A DNA stretch of 64,000 nucleotides from Pseudoalteromonas denitrificans DSM 6059. GTDB lineage: Bacteria; Pseudomonadota; Gammaproteobacteria; Enterobacterales; Alteromonadaceae. Shown here one piece after another: positions 9,512 to 19,610 of the stretch; position 1 is the stretch's first letter; each line of letters opens with the position of its first letter. The position numbers were made by a program, and so were the translations under genes. The notes under the pieces are model-generated. The model worked only from the letters and a program-made list of their open reading frames with translations, was not told the origin of the DNA and did not search any database. Location: NCBI RefSeq assembly GCF_900112265.1, contig NZ_FOLO01000006.1, positions 62,872-126,871 of the forward strand, read 5' to 3'.

Positions 9512-10843
9512 TTAAAGTAGTTGATCAATTAAGACATTTACTTTAGGTGAATTTTTAACTTCAATAACTTTACTTTGCCCTTGAAGTTCTCCAGCAGCAG
9601 ACATTACATTTTCATCAACTGAAACCCTAGCAGTAATAATTACCTGCTCAAACTTTGCTATTGACACCCCTTCAACCATTGCATTCTCTTCAGACAAAAC
9701 AACGTCTAAAGGAAAACTGAATGCATTCTTTTTCACAACAGCTAACGGCATTCTAGGTCCAGAAACAGCCTTAGCAAAAACAAATAGTGTTGCATTATCA
9801 GGGATTTTTTGAATCAAACTTTCTGCTAACGTAATTGTCACTTTTATAGCATTAGCCTGTCCAGAAGAACTTTGTTCAAATTTGTTAAATGAAGCGTCAG
9901 TTGAAGTCTTTCTCAGCTGAGACTGAGCACCAAGAGTGTCATCAGTCTTTGTTGAAGATGGCGTAAGCTTAGCTGTAATTTCATCTACACGCGACTTAAT
10001 CATTAAATAACGTTCATCATCTTTGCTCATTGAAGATAGCAATACATTAAAAGCAGATTTGGCTTCAGCTAAGTCACCACGTTCATATGCTATTAATCCT
10101 AACAAAGAAATAGCATCAAAATTATTAGGCTCTACAGCCAAAATATTAGTTAGCATTCTTCCAGCTCGATTATAATCTGGGTTACCACTAATGAGTATTA
10201 ACTGAGTATAACTAAGTAAAACAGTGACATTATTTGGGTTTATTACAAGTGTTTTATCAAATGCTTGCATGGCCATTTTATAATCACCTAATGACATACT
10301 GACCTGCCCTAAGAGCATCCAGGCCATTTCATCTTCGCCTTGCTTAGCTATTTTAGTCCTTAATGCTAATGCAAACTGTTGCAGTTCATTTGAGGTTAAA
10401 GGTTCACCTTTTTGCATCATGGCACGTTCACCTAACTGAGGTAGTGCTAACTGTGCTTTTTCCCATTGAATTAATTGATTATGATTCCCAGATAAAGAGT
10501 AAAAAATAACAGTAAAGCTCAATAAAAATAAACTACCGGCAACCAATAAAGTAACGTTATTTCCTCTGAAATTGAGGTTTTTCTCAGGTGAAAGTTCGTT
10601 TAATAATCCGCGTTTTAATTCAATAACTGCAGATTTAAAATCTTCATTACTCATTTTTGATAACTGAACATCATCATCTAATTCAGCTAAACGTTGATGA
10701 TAGATTTGAATACGCTGCTCATTTTCACCACTACTTTGTAATAAATGTTCTGCAGTTACATCTGATTTTCGGATAAAAGGTATAATCACAAAAAATGTTG
10801 CAACTAATACTAAAACAAACATGGTGAACCAAAGTGATATCAT
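9512..10843 (-). CDS. ccmI: Cytochrome c maturation protein CcmI (TPR apocytochrome chaperone)
   Basis: CcmI holds apocytochrome c for haem ligation. The product is 443 residues. It has two N-terminal membrane helices (about 1-22 and 95-115) flanking a cytoplasmic loop (EQRIQIYHQRLAELDDDVQLSKMSN), then TPR repeats (about 160-290, including AWMLLGQVSMSLGDYKMAMQAFDKTLVINPNN), then a periplasmic C-terminal domain. Its ATG overlaps the end of ccmH. It is the last Ccm gene of the operon. Confidence 0.93.
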   Translation of the reverse strand: MISLWFTMFVLVLVATFFVIIPFIRKSDVTAEHLLQSSGENEQRIQIYHQRLAELDDDVQLSKMSNEDFKSAVIELKRGLLNELSPEKNLNFRGNNVTLLVAGSLFLLSFTVIFYSLSGNHNQLIQWEKAQLALPQLGERAMMQKGEPLTSNELQQFALALRTKIAKQGEDEMAWMLLGQVSMSLGDYKMAMQAFDKTLVINPNNVTVLLSYTQLILISGNPDYNRAGRMLTNILAVEPNNFDAISLLGLIAYERGDLAEAKSAFNVLLSSMSKDDERYLMIKSRVDEITAKLTPSSTKTDDTLGAQSQLRKTSTDASFNKFEQSSSGQANAIKVTITLAESLIQKIPDNATLFVFAKAVSGPRMPLAVVKKNAFSFPLDVVLSEENAMVEGVSIAKFEQVIITARVSVDENVMSAAGELQGQSKVIEVKNSPKVNVLIDQLL

Positions 10844-11322
10844 TAACTCAACTCCTGTTTATCTTCCACTGATGTATTTTGATATTTCAAAATTAATTTA
10901 GACAATTTGTCTTCATCTTTATCTGACCAATCTTGCTTTAACGATGATTTTTTTTGACGAAAAACGATACTGCCAAAACCAATTAATACGAATAAAATGG
11001 GTAAAATCCAAAGTACTAAAGTAGATGCTGTAACAGGCGGCTTGTAATGTACAAAATAACCATATCTATCAATCATATAATCAACAATATAATCTTTAGA
11101 TTCATTTTTCTTTACAAGTTCAATCACTTTATCACGTAAATCTTTAGCCACAACAGCATTAGAGTCTGCAATGTTTTGATTTTGACATTTTGGGCACCTT
11201 AGCTCTAAGCTCAATTCTTTGAACAGTTTTGCTTGCTGTTCATTATGAAAAGTTTGCGCTTCTTCAACAGCAAAAGTAACAGCTGAAAAACTCATTAATA
11301 ATACAAAAAGGAAATATTTCAT
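10843..11322 (-). CDS. ccmH: CcmH thiol-reducing cytochrome c maturation protein
   Basis: CcmH is a periplasm-facing redox protein that keeps the apocytochrome CXXCH cysteines reduced. The 159-residue product has a signal peptide (first about 18 residues), the diagnostic LRCPKCQN motif (Cys43, Cys46) and a C-terminal membrane helix (about 102-122). It is the short CcmH form, with the TPR function in the separate CcmI. It is spaced 2 bases from ccmG. Confidence 0.95.
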   Translation of the reverse strand: MKYFLFVLLMSFSAVTFAVEEAQTFHNEQQAKLFKELSLELRCPKCQNQNIADSNAVVAKDLRDKVIELVKKNESKDYIVDYMIDRYGYFVHYKPPVTASTLVLWILPILFVLIGFGSIVFRQKKSSLKQDWSDKDEDKLSKLILKYQNTSVEDKQELS

Positions 11323-11324
11323 TA

Positions 11325-11921
11325 CTACAACTTAACCTCTTTTAACTCGGTAAACTTAGAAGCGAATTTGGCACGCCATATGCGCTCATTTAAATCACCT
11401 GTGTGGTGTAATAAAATAACACCTTTACTATCAACTAAAAATGTTTCAGGTGCACCAGACACACCTAAATCAAAAGCTAAGCTACGATTTAAATCAAATA
11501 TATTGTATTGATATGGGTTACCAGTACGGGCAAGCATTTGAGAGACTTCATCCCTTAATGCTTGGATATTAAATTCACCATCAAAATCTGGATCATAACC
11601 CTGCTCAAGATAAAGACCAATAATGTTAACACCGCGCTCACGAAGCTTGGTTAGATATGGCAACTCAACTAAGCACGTTGTACACCAAGTACCCCAAACA
11701 TTAATTAAATATACTTTACCGGCCAAATCTTTATCAGACCAAAGTTTATCATCGACCATTAAATCCGGTAATGTAAATGCGGGCACTGCTTGGCCTAAAC
11801 GACCTGTTTGCAATTCTCTTGGATTTGAAAATAACCCTTTAAATAAAAATACACATAATAATAAAAAAATGATCAATGGCACAGCAAATACTAATTTACT
11901 CTTTTTATTGTCAGAACTCAT
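11325..11921 (-). CDS. ccmG: CcmG/DsbE thiol:disulfide interchange protein
   Basis: This is a membrane-tethered periplasmic thioredoxin-like reductase acting with CcmH on apocytochrome c. The product is 198 residues with one N-terminal anchor (about 9-29). The thioredoxin fold has active site WCTTC (Cys80, Cys83) and the usual cis-Pro segment GAPETFLVD. Its first codons overlap the end of ccmF by 4 bases. Confidence 0.95.
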   Translation of the reverse strand: MSSDNKKSKLVFAVPLIIFLLLCVFLFKGLFSNPRELQTGRLGQAVPAFTLPDLMVDDKLWSDKDLAGKVYLINVWGTWCTTCLVELPYLTKLRERGVNIIGLYLEQGYDPDFDGEFNIQALRDEVSQMLARTGNPYQYNIFDLNRSLAFDLGVSGAPETFLVDSKGVILLHHTGDLNERIWRAKFASKFTELKEVKL

Positions 11922-13912
11922 AGTTGTACCTCAGCTGATGGCACTGTTTTTATTTTACCACTTTGCCTTTGTTCAGCGCTTGATGTGCCCCGATAGCGTT
12001 TATCTAATAAAATAAGTAATCCAGCAAAGGCCATAATTAAACCACCCAACCACATCCAACGAATATAAGGCTTATGATAAATTCTAAGGGCCCAAGCACC
12101 ATCATTTAACTGTTCGCCTAACGCAACATATAAATCACGGGCTAATGAAGCATCAATTGCCGCTTCAGTCATAAACTGCATACCCACATTATATCGACGT
12201 TTTTCAGCATGTAACTCTGCCACTTTCTCGCCTTCAGAGTGCACACTTACAACAGCAGCATGACCAGTATAATTTGCACCTATAATTTCTTTTATGCCAT
12301 CAAAGTGATATTCATATCCATTTAACTGAACTTGCTCACCCGGATGCATTCTTACATCGCGCTCAACGGAGTAAGCCGATGTTAAGGCTACACTCATAAC
12401 TACACATGCAAAACCGATATGACCACTCACCATAGCCCAATAGCTATTAGTCAGTTGCTTCAGGCCTAAGGTTATACTTGTTTGTTTTGTAGTTTTTTCT
12501 ACGATATCAAATAAAGTTGAAACAAAAACCCAAACAGCTAATAACACGGCCATAAATGTAATGGGCGCAACAAAATCGTAACTTGAATATAACCAAGCTC
12601 CAGTGATCACTATGCTAATAATGGCAACTAGAGCAAGTTTACTTTGCAGTGCATTAAATTTATTTTGCTTCCAACGCAATAGTGGTGCAATACCTAAAAT
12701 AAAAGCAAAAGGAACTAATAAATAACTGAACATTTCATTAAAGAAAGGTTCACCTATTGAAATAGAACCCATACCAAGTTCTTTATGAACTAAAGGCAGC
12801 AAAGTCCCTAACATTACAATCAAGGTTGCAACACAAAGCAAAATATTATTACACCATAAAGCAACTTCTCGTGAAAACAAACGATAGCGTCCGGCACTAT
12901 TTACCTTTGACGCTCTCATTGCATATAAAGCTAAACTACCACCAACAACAATTGCGAGAAAACCCAATATAAACATGCCTCGTCCAGGATCTGTGGTGAA
13001 AGCATGCACAGAAACCAATACTCCAGAACGTACAATAAAGGTGCCTAAAAGGCTAAATGAGAAGCCTGCAATCGCTAGTAGAACTGTCCAAGATTTAAAA
13101 ACGCCGCGCTTTTCTGTTACAGCTAAGGAATGTAATAATGCAGTTGCGATTAACCAAGGCATTAGCGATGCATTTTCAACAGGATCCCAGAACCACCAAC
13201 CACCCCAGCCAAGTTCTGAATATGCCCACCAACTTCCTAATGCAATGCCTAATGTTAAAAATAACCAAGCAGCTATAGTCCAAGGTCGAGACCATTTAGC
13301 CCAAGTATTATCAAGTTTCCCGGTTAATAATGCGGCGATAGCAAAAGAAAAAGTAACTGATAAACCGACATAACCCATATAAAGTAATGGCGGATGAATT
13401 ATCATGCCTGGATCTTGTAATAGCGGGTTTAGATCATGCCCTTCTACAGGGTAATAAGGTAATAAAGATTCAAAAGGGCTCGACATAAGCAAGGTATAAA
13501 CCATAAAACCAACACCTAAAAAACCTAATACACCTAAAACACGTGCACGAAGCGGCCAAGGTAATGATTTTGATGAAATAGATACAAGCGCAGTCCAACC
13601 TGCTTGCATAACAACCCATAAAAGCATTGCACCTTCATGCCCTCCCCAGGTTGAGGTTATTTTATAGTACCAAGGTAAGCTGCTACTTGAATTACTTGCA
13701 ACATATACCAGCGTAAAATCATCAGTTAAACTGGCATAAACAAGTGCTGCATAAGAAAGAAAAACAAATACACACTGACCTAAAGCCAAAGCGGGTGCCG
13801 CACGCATCAATCTCAAGTTATTTGTATACGCTCCCCATAAAGGATAAATACATAATAAAATGGACAAACCTAACGCAATTGTTAGAGAGATATAACCCAG
13901 TTCAGGGATCAT
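11918..13912 (-). CDS. ccmF: CcmF haem lyase subunit
   Basis: CcmF, with CcmH/I, attaches haem to apocytochrome c. The 664-residue polytopic membrane protein carries the WWD haem-handling motif (GWGGWWFWDPVENASLMPW, near residue 240). It also has conserved His-containing periplasmic loops (STWGGHEGAMLLW near 90; DPGMIIHPPLLYMGYVG near 168). It follows ccmE directly and overlaps ccmG by 4 bases. Confidence 0.96.
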   Translation of the reverse strand: MIPELGYISLTIALGLSILLCIYPLWGAYTNNLRLMRAAPALALGQCVFVFLSYAALVYASLTDDFTLVYVASNSSSSLPWYYKITSTWGGHEGAMLLWVVMQAGWTALVSISSKSLPWPLRARVLGVLGFLGVGFMVYTLLMSSPFESLLPYYPVEGHDLNPLLQDPGMIIHPPLLYMGYVGLSVTFSFAIAALLTGKLDNTWAKWSRPWTIAAWLFLTLGIALGSWWAYSELGWGGWWFWDPVENASLMPWLIATALLHSLAVTEKRGVFKSWTVLLAIAGFSFSLLGTFIVRSGVLVSVHAFTTDPGRGMFILGFLAIVVGGSLALYAMRASKVNSAGRYRLFSREVALWCNNILLCVATLIVMLGTLLPLVHKELGMGSISIGEPFFNEMFSYLLVPFAFILGIAPLLRWKQNKFNALQSKLALVAIISIVITGAWLYSSYDFVAPITFMAVLLAVWVFVSTLFDIVEKTTKQTSITLGLKQLTNSYWAMVSGHIGFACVVMSVALTSAYSVERDVRMHPGEQVQLNGYEYHFDGIKEIIGANYTGHAAVVSVHSEGEKVAELHAEKRRYNVGMQFMTEAAIDASLARDLYVALGEQLNDGAWALRIYHKPYIRWMWLGGLIMAFAGLLILLDKRYRGTSSAEQRQSGKIKTVPSAEVQL

Positions 13913-14395
13913 TTAGCTGTCTCCTTTAACTGTGTTGTAAACTGGTTTTTCATGTTTAATACCTTTAACAGCTTCGGCTACTTCCGGAGGCATATATTTT
14001 TCATCATGCTTTGCAAGCACTTCAAATGCTTCAATTGTATTTGGTGCAATGAGCTTTCCTTGCGCGACTATCCCCTGACCTTCCCTAAATAAATCAGGCA
14101 AGATCCCTTGATAAATTATTTTAACCGTTGGTCCGGTATCCATTAGTTTAAATTCAACATGCAATGAATCCTGATCACGCTGAACCGAACCTGGCACAAC
14201 CATGCCACCGATTCTTAATTTTTGACCTACAAATGGTTTTTGTTTTTCAGGGCCTTTACCTTCAACTAACTCTGTAGGGGTATAAAATAAATTAATATTA
14301 CCTTCCAGCGCATAAAGTACCAAAGCCACAGCAGTGCCTAAACCAAAAACAACCGCAAGTACCGTCATCATGCGTTTTTTTCTTCTTGGGTTCAT
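13913..14395 (-). CDS. ccmE: CcmE haem chaperone
   Basis: CcmE carries haem covalently in the periplasm from CcmC to CcmF. The 160-residue product has a basic N-terminus, one membrane anchor (about 9-30) and an OB-fold. The haem-attaching His130 lies in [10 protein letters not shown] with Tyr134 beside it, at the same positions as E. coli. The start overlaps the ccmD stop by one base. Confidence 0.96.
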   Translation of the reverse strand: MNPRRKKRMMTVLAVVFGLGTAVALVLYALEGNINLFYTPTELVEGKGPEKQKPFVGQKLRIGGMVVPGSVQRDQDSLHVEFKLMDTGPTVKIIYQGILPDLFREGQGIVAQGKLIAPNTIEAFEVLAKHDEKYMPPEVAEAVKGIKHEKPVYNTVKGDS

Positions 14396-14595
14396 TATTT
14401 TGACTCCTGTTTTGCTTTTTTAATGCGTGCTTCACGCTCTAATTGTTTACTAACTGCGTTTAATGTACGTTGATGACTCAATTTACTATCTAAAAAAATA
14501 CCAAGCAATATCAAAGCACAACTTCCAAATGATAACCAAACATAGAAACCATACCCGCCCATAGAAATAAAATCTGAAAAAGAATTAAACTGCAT
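14395..14595 (-). CDS. ccmD: CcmD small membrane subunit
   Basis: This 66-residue single-helix protein (helix about 11-35, [20 protein letters not shown]) ends in a charged tail rich in Arg and Lys. CcmD helps release holo-CcmE from the CcmABC complex. I chose the ATG at 14595, which has GGAG six bases before it. An ATG at 14610 within the ccmC end is also in frame. Confidence 0.88.
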   Translation of the reverse strand: MQFNSFSDFISMGGYGFYVWLSFGSCALILLGIFLDSKLSHQRTLNAVSKQLEREARIKKAKQESK

Positions 14596-15364
14596 TTTTA
14601 TCTCCAACATTTTGATTTTCTAATTGAGTTTGATTTGTAATTAAACCTTTCACCCAAGGGCGATGTTTTTCACGTAACAATATTTCATTCTTTAATCGCA
14701 TTAAAACAACAGTACCAACAAATGCGGCAAAGGCTAAAATATTAACCATCAGAGGCCAAAACATACTTGCATCTATTGCCCCACCATCAAATTTAGTAAT
14801 AGTTGCACCTTGATGTAATGTATTCCACCATTCAACAGAGAAATGAATAATTGGTAAGTTAATGGCACCTACTAAAGCTAAAATACAGGAAGCTCTTCCT
14901 GCACTGCCTTTATCTTCAAAAGCATTATAAAGAGAAATCACGCCTAAATATAAAAATAATAAAATAAGCTCAGAGGTCAATCTGGCATCCCAAACCCACC
15001 AAGCCCCCCACATAGGTTTCCCCCATGCAGCACCTGTGATCAAAGCAATTAAAGTCATTGCTGCACCAACAGGTGCAATAGCAATCACTGCTAGTTCAGC
15101 ATTTCTTAATTGCCATACTAAAGCTATGAATGCAGCGATTGCCATAGAAGAATATGCTCCCATAGACAAAATAGCTGATGGCACATGTATAAAAATTATT
15201 CTATAACTATCTTTTTGTTGGTAATCAGCTGGCGCAAAGCCTAAGCCCCAAACCCAACCTATGATAATACTCGCGACTGCTACCACAGCAAAATAAGGTA
15301 GCAGAGTATTGCACAATCGATAGGCTGTTTGCGCCTTAGCATAAGGATGTAACCACTTCCACAT
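14585..15364 (-). CDS. ccmC: CcmC haem-presenting membrane protein
   Basis: CcmC loads haem onto CcmE. The 259-residue, six-helix protein has the WWD motif (WGAWWVWDARLTSELI, about residue 122). It also has flanking haem-ligand histidines in FIHVPSAILSMG and IIHFSVEWWNTLHQG. It overlaps ccmD and is separated from ccmB by about 70 bases, the only sizeable gap in the ccm operon, in which I see no clear terminator. Confidence 0.96.
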   Translation of the reverse strand: MWKWLHPYAKAQTAYRLCNTLLPYFAVVAVASIIIGWVWGLGFAPADYQQKDSYRIIFIHVPSAILSMGAYSSMAIAAFIALVWQLRNAELAVIAIAPVGAAMTLIALITGAAWGKPMWGAWWVWDARLTSELILLFLYLGVISLYNAFEDKGSAGRASCILALVGAINLPIIHFSVEWWNTLHQGATITKFDGGAIDASMFWPLMVNILAFAAFVGTVVLMRLKNEILLREKHRPWVKGLITNQTQLENQNVGDKNAV

Positions 15365-15435
15365 AACAAATCCACACTTTTTTAAACACGAAACAACGCA
15401 ATTATATTGAATATAAACAACAATATAAAAATAAA

Positions 15436-16122
15436 TTAACTTACACTTACCTTCAATGCCGATGACACCGCAAATGGTGCCATAACCAAAGCAATAGCCA
15501 ACATTGCACCTAAAATTGCAAGTTGCCCTGTATAATCCAATGACATCGCACTGGTATCTATTGCTGAAGTTGCAAAAATAAGTACAGGAATGTACAAAGG
15601 TAGTACCAATAAACTCAGTAAAATCCCCCCTTTTTGTAAACCAACAGTTAAACCAGCGCCTATAGCACCAATTAAACTTAGTAACGGTGTTCCTATTAAC
15701 AAAGTAATAATTGCAGCTTGCATAGCATTTGAATCTAAATTAAGCAACAAACCAAACATAGGAGATAACAAAACTAAAGGTAAACCAGTAATAGACCAAT
15801 GAGCTGTTACCTTAGCAATAACAATAAGCGAAGTTGGATACGGGCTTACAAGAAGTTGTTCCAAAGAACCATCTTGATAATCATCTCTAAATATTTTATC
15901 TAAACCTAACATAGTTGATAAAAGTGCAGCCACCCAAATGATACCTGGCGCCATACGTGCTAATAACTGAGGTTCAGGACCAATTCCCAAAGGAAACAAG
16001 CTAATGACAATCAAGAAAAATAATAACGGATTAATAATTTCAGAACGCTGCCTAAATGCCAGTAAAACATCTTTTTTATAAACAGAAATGAATAGCTGGC
16101 GATATGAATATTGTCTTTGCAT
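15436..16122 (-). CDS. ccmB: CcmB ABC-transporter membrane subunit
   Basis: CcmB pairs with the CcmA ATPase in the complex that frees holo-CcmE. The product is about 228 residues with six helices and the family segments INPLLFFLIVISLFPLGIG and RMAPGIIWVAALLSTMLGLD. The ATG at 16122 overlaps the ccmA stop (TGATG); an adjacent TTG at 16125 is also possible. Confidence 0.95.
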   Translation of the reverse strand: MQRQYSYRQLFISVYKKDVLLAFRQRSEIINPLLFFLIVISLFPLGIGPEPQLLARMAPGIIWVAALLSTMLGLDKIFRDDYQDGSLEQLLVSPYPTSLIVIAKVTAHWSITGLPLVLLSPMFGLLLNLDSNAMQAAIITLLIGTPLLSLIGAIGAGLTVGLQKGGILLSLLVLPLYIPVLIFATSAIDTSAMSLDYTGQLAILGAMLAIALVMAPFAVSSALKVSVS

Positions 16123-16757
16123 CAAATTTTATACTCCAAAGACAATATTTTTAAGTCTTCAAAATGTTCAGTTAAATCTTGATGTGATGTTAAAAAGACG
16201 CTTCCGCCTCTGGCTAACTGCTTCTTAAATTGCTCTTGAAGTAAAGTAACCCCTTTTTTATCAACTGCAGTAAAAGGTTCATCTAACATCCATAATTTTG
16301 CTTCTGATATCCATAACCTTGCCAAAGCGACACGACGTTGCTGTCCTGCGGATAACATTCTTACCGGAATATCTTCAAGGCCGACTAACCCTAAGTTAGC
16401 TAATAAATCGTAACAATCAGACACATCATTTTTTGAAATATGGGTATAACCATGAGTTTCTTGCCAAAAGCGAATATTTTCAACAGCATTAAGCTGTGTA
16501 TTTACACCCGTTTTATGGCCGATATAAAGTAATTCAGACAAAAAGGTTTCTTCGTCATCGACAACATTTTTACCAAACCAAAAACGCTTACCTTGCTCTA
16601 ATCGGGTAAAGCCAGCTAAAATTCTAAATAAAGACGTTTTACCTGCACCATTAGGACCTTCTAATTGCATTATTGTACTTTGAGGTAATTCAAAACTTAA
16701 GTTCTCAAATAAGCAACGGTCTTGTCGAATGCATGTAATATTTTCAACTTTTAACAA
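16122..16757 (-). CDS. ccmA: CcmA haem-exporter ABC ATPase
   Basis: This is the ATPase of the CcmABCDE complex; hydrolysis releases holo-CcmE. It has Walker A (GPNGAGKTS), the ABC signature (LSAGQQRRVALAR) and Walker B (KLWMLDEPF). The start is uncertain. An ATG at 16784 has no ribosome-binding site and would add nine residues before the normal family N-terminus (LKVENITC). TTG codons at 16757 and 16760 sit 8 and 5 bases after GAGAG, so I prefer one of these. It is the first gene of the ccm operon and divergent from the FliK-like gene. Confidence 0.92.
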   Translation of the reverse strand: MLKVENITCIRQDRCLFENLSFELPQSTIMQLEGPNGAGKTSLFRILAGFTRLEQGKRFWFGKNVVDDEETFLSELLYIGHKTGVNTQLNAVENIRFWQETHGYTHISKNDVSDCYDLLANLGLVGLEDIPVRMLSAGQQRRVALARLWISEAKLWMLDEPFTAVDKKGVTLLQEQFKKQLARGGSVFLTSHQDLTEHFEDLKILSLEYKI

Positions 16758-16983
16758 CAAAAATACTCTCAATAGCCCCCTCATTAAGTAGGGGTATTTT
16801 ATATAGGAAGTAGTCTATCATAATGATATTGTAAAACGTAAAAGCTTTAGGCCGAAATACGGGCGAATCACCAAAAATTTGATTTATGCCAATTTTCAGT
16901 TTTTTATCCTAGATTTTTATAAAAATAAGATAAAATTCAAACTTTAAAATAGTAAATAAAAGATAATAAATGACTTGACTGAT

Positions 16984-19305
16984 ATGACAGATACTACAGG
17001 AATATCCAAAACGCGAGTACAACAGGAATTATTAATTGCTGAAGATGCACCTATTTTACAAAAACACCTTAAATCAAATACGCAATATAGTATTAGAAAT
17101 GCCAGCACGGATGGTGCTAACCTCCAATTAGAGGTACAAATTAAAGGTCAATGGAAAAAGTTGACAATTGCTCTTGAAGATAATCAAAATACTAAGAACC
17201 TTCAAATAAGCAGTGGAAAATTAATTATAGATGAGTCCGGTTTAAAGATAACCTTATTACAAAATATGGGTAAACCAACAACCCCTTTAAATCGGCAAGA
17301 CTTACTTAAGGTTTTGAACTTATTACTTCAACCTAAAAGCGCCCAAGAAAAGTTATTATTAAATACAAAAGAAACTCACTTTCCACAAGAAGTTATACTG
17401 TTAGCAAAGTTCAATAAAACCCAGCAAAATACGTTAAACATTCCTGCTCTTAAAGCAAATATCCCAGTACCTGAAAATATCGCAGCCTTGATATCAACAA
17501 AACAGAATATAAAGCTCAGTTTACAAGAATCCCAAGGTACTATTACAGCTAGAATATTTTTACCAAAGTCGGATACTCCCGCATTAGAGTTAAAAATTCC
17601 AATTTCAAAACTAACAAATTGGTTAAATCAAATACCTGCTGATTTAAAAATAAAAAGTGCAAGTGCAACAAACATAGAAGTAAAGCAAAACAATAATATT
17701 ACGAAATTATCGGTCAATACCACGCCTAAAATCAATAACTGGCAAACAGCAAAATTAACCACTAAAGAAAATATAACAAAAATAGAACCGATTACTGAGC
17801 CTATTCAACTTAATCTATCGAAAAGGATTAATGCAAACCCACAAAATCAAAATAATACCTCGGTGAATATCACTCCTCAGTCAAATACTGAACAAACACT
17901 TAAAAATAATACAACATCGACTACTAACAAAACTACAACACAAATCAATCAAAATACTGATAATTCCAAAGCTGTTACTCAAATAAATAAAAAGCCGATC
18001 ATTTTAGAACACTCTATATCCAAGTTAGTTAATTCATTAAAAGCTGCATTAGTGCCAACTAAAAGCAACTCCACAGATGGTTCAATAAACCCCAATAATG
18101 AAAAAGCCCTCCAAATAAATATAGCGATGACAAAAGAACAAACTCAATCAGGCGTTAAAAATAAGATAGAGCCAGGAGCTACAAATAAATCAGAACAAAT
18201 AAATCCTAAAGCCCCCACTGATTTATCAAGATTAAAGGGTCAATTAAAAAAAACTGTTTTAAATATAGAAACTGCTGACAATATTAACAAACCGGTGAAT
18301 TTTATTGGTGAAAAAACATCTCCACTAAAAAATACTGAACTAACTAAAAATAATGACTTGAATACAAACAAAAATATTTTAAATCAATTTGTAATGGAAA
18401 AAATAAAAAAACTTATTCCAAATCAAAATCAAGCAGATGTAAATGATTTAAATAAACCAAAAGTAGAAAATTCACTTTCTATTAAACAAAATAGTCAAAC
18501 GCCAGACTTAAATAAATTAGTTAATATTGCCTTTAGTAAAATGATTAACCCACAGAATATTTCCGCGCAAAAAGTACGTTCAGAAACACTGTCATTTATT
18601 CAACCTAACTTATTAACTAATACAGAAAAAACAGGAGTTATAAAAAACTCAATCCAAGAGCTCTTAATTAGCATGCTATATGCTCAAACTATAAATCACC
18701 AAACAGAACAAAATAATGATATATCCATTAAGCCACAACAAAAATTAGATCATTTATTACAACTTTTATTTCCAAGCTTAAAAGCTAAACTATCAAATAT
18801 AATAAAAGAAACAAACTCAAAGCCCGGTCAAAGTTTACTTCAAGAATTAGGGCAAATTCAGCAAATTTTTCAACAGTCACAGCAGCAAGTTGCTCAAGGA
18901 CATAGTGTCAATCAACAAACAGATACAAGTTTAAATTCTCTTTTTCAATTTTTACTACCTATGCAATTACCAGAAAATGTAAAACAAACGGAAATAAACT
19001 TAGGCCACTATAAAAAGCAACAGAAGGGGTATGAAGACAAAGATGTATGGTTTATTCGACTTAATTTTGATCTTGGCGATTTAGGCCAGTTACAAGCACA
19101 TGCTCAGTTAATGGATAAAAATATTGATTGCACCTTTTTAAGTAGTACAAGTAATTTAATACACAAGGCTCAGCCCCACATAAGTATGTTAAAACAGAGA
19201 TTAATTGAGCAAGGCTTATCTATTGGAGAGATATCTATAGAACAAGGTTCAAAGCAAGATACAGACTTCATTAAACAGCATTCCATTATAAATATTAAGG
19301 TGTAG
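16984..19305 (+). CDS. FliK-like flagellar hook-length control family protein
   Basis: The product is about 773 residues. The body is low-complexity and very rich in Asn, Lys, Gln and Thr (about 200-600). The C-terminal domain resembles the FliK hook-length domain (GQLQAHAQLMDKNIDCTFLSS; PHISMLKQRLIEQGLSIGEISIEQG). The canonical fliK is present separately at 39438, so this is a second member. It is coupled (2-base gap) to an FlhB C-terminal paralogue, a pair also found next to ccm genes in Pseudomonas and Shewanella relatives. I chose the ATG at 16984; a TTG at 16975 is in frame and no strong ribosome-binding site is seen. A role in export substrate switching is inferred. Confidence 0.75.
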   Translation: MTDTTGISKTRVQQELLIAEDAPILQKHLKSNTQYSIRNASTDGANLQLEVQIKGQWKKLTIALEDNQNTKNLQISSGKLIIDESGLKITLLQNMGKPTTPLNRQDLLKVLNLLLQPKSAQEKLLLNTKETHFPQEVILLAKFNKTQQNTLNIPALKANIPVPENIAALISTKQNIKLSLQESQGTITARIFLPKSDTPALELKIPISKLTNWLNQIPADLKIKSASATNIEVKQNNNITKLSVNTTPKINNWQTAKLTTKENITKIEPITEPIQLNLSKRINANPQNQNNTSVNITPQSNTEQTLKNNTTSTTNKTTTQINQNTDNSKAVTQINKKPIILEHSISKLVNSLKAALVPTKSNSTDGSINPNNEKALQINIAMTKEQTQSGVKNKIEPGATNKSEQINPKAPTDLSRLKGQLKKTVLNIETADNINKPVNFIGEKTSPLKNTELTKNNDLNTNKNILNQFVMEKIKKLIPNQNQADVNDLNKPKVENSLSIKQNSQTPDLNKLVNIAFSKMINPQNISAQKVRSETLSFIQPNLLTNTEKTGVIKNSIQELLISMLYAQTINHQTEQNNDISIKPQQKLDHLLQLLFPSLKAKLSNIIKETNSKPGQSLLQELGQIQQIFQQSQQQVAQGHSVNQQTDTSLNSLFQFLLPMQLPENVKQTEINLGHYKKQQKGYEDKDVWFIRLNFDLGDLGQLQAHAQLMDKNIDCTFLSSTSNLIHKAQPHISMLKQRLIEQGLSIGEISIEQGSKQDTDFIKQHSIINIKV

Positions 19306-19307
19306 TT

Positions 19308-19607
19308 ATGGATAAAACAAAATCAGCAATAGGTTTACTTTATGATGGTTCAGCTGCACCAACAGTGACAGTAAAAGGGTTTGGAGAACTCGCTGAGCAA
19401 ATTATCCAATTAGCACAAGAGAAGGGAATATTAATTCATGAAGATAAACTATTATCTGAGACATTAAAAACTTTAGAGCTGGGGCAAGAAATTCCAAAAG
19501 AGCTTTATATCATTATTGCCGAGTTAATTGCATTTTCATATGTACTACAAGGAAAATTCCCTCCAGGCTGGAAAGCCCTTGCAGGAACTTTAAATATAAA
19601 AGCATGA
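19308..19607 (+). CDS. FlhX: FlhB cytoplasmic-domain paralogue
   Basis: This 99-residue soluble protein matches only the C-terminal export-switch domain of FlhB (SAIGLLYDGSAAPTVTVKG, then LSETLKTLELGQEIPKELYIIIAELIAFSY). It has no membrane part. The autocleavage motif NPTH of FlhB is replaced by the DGSAAPTV region, so it resembles an already cleaved C-terminal fragment. Stand-alone FlhX proteins can partly replace the FlhB C-terminus in some bacteria. It is translationally linked to the FliK-like gene and ends 3 bases from the convergent DUF2802 gene. Confidence 0.85.
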   Translation: MDKTKSAIGLLYDGSAAPTVTVKGFGELAEQIIQLAQEKGILIHEDKLLSETLKTLELGQEIPKELYIIIAELIAFSYVLQGKFPPGWKALAGTLNIKA

Positions 19608-19610
19608 GCT

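Noticed and set aside
17800-18600. Foreign or non-coding origin for the Asn/Lys-rich middle of the FliK-like gene
   Set aside because: FliK family proteins commonly have low-complexity bodies, the frame is open throughout and it leads into a conserved C-terminal domain.
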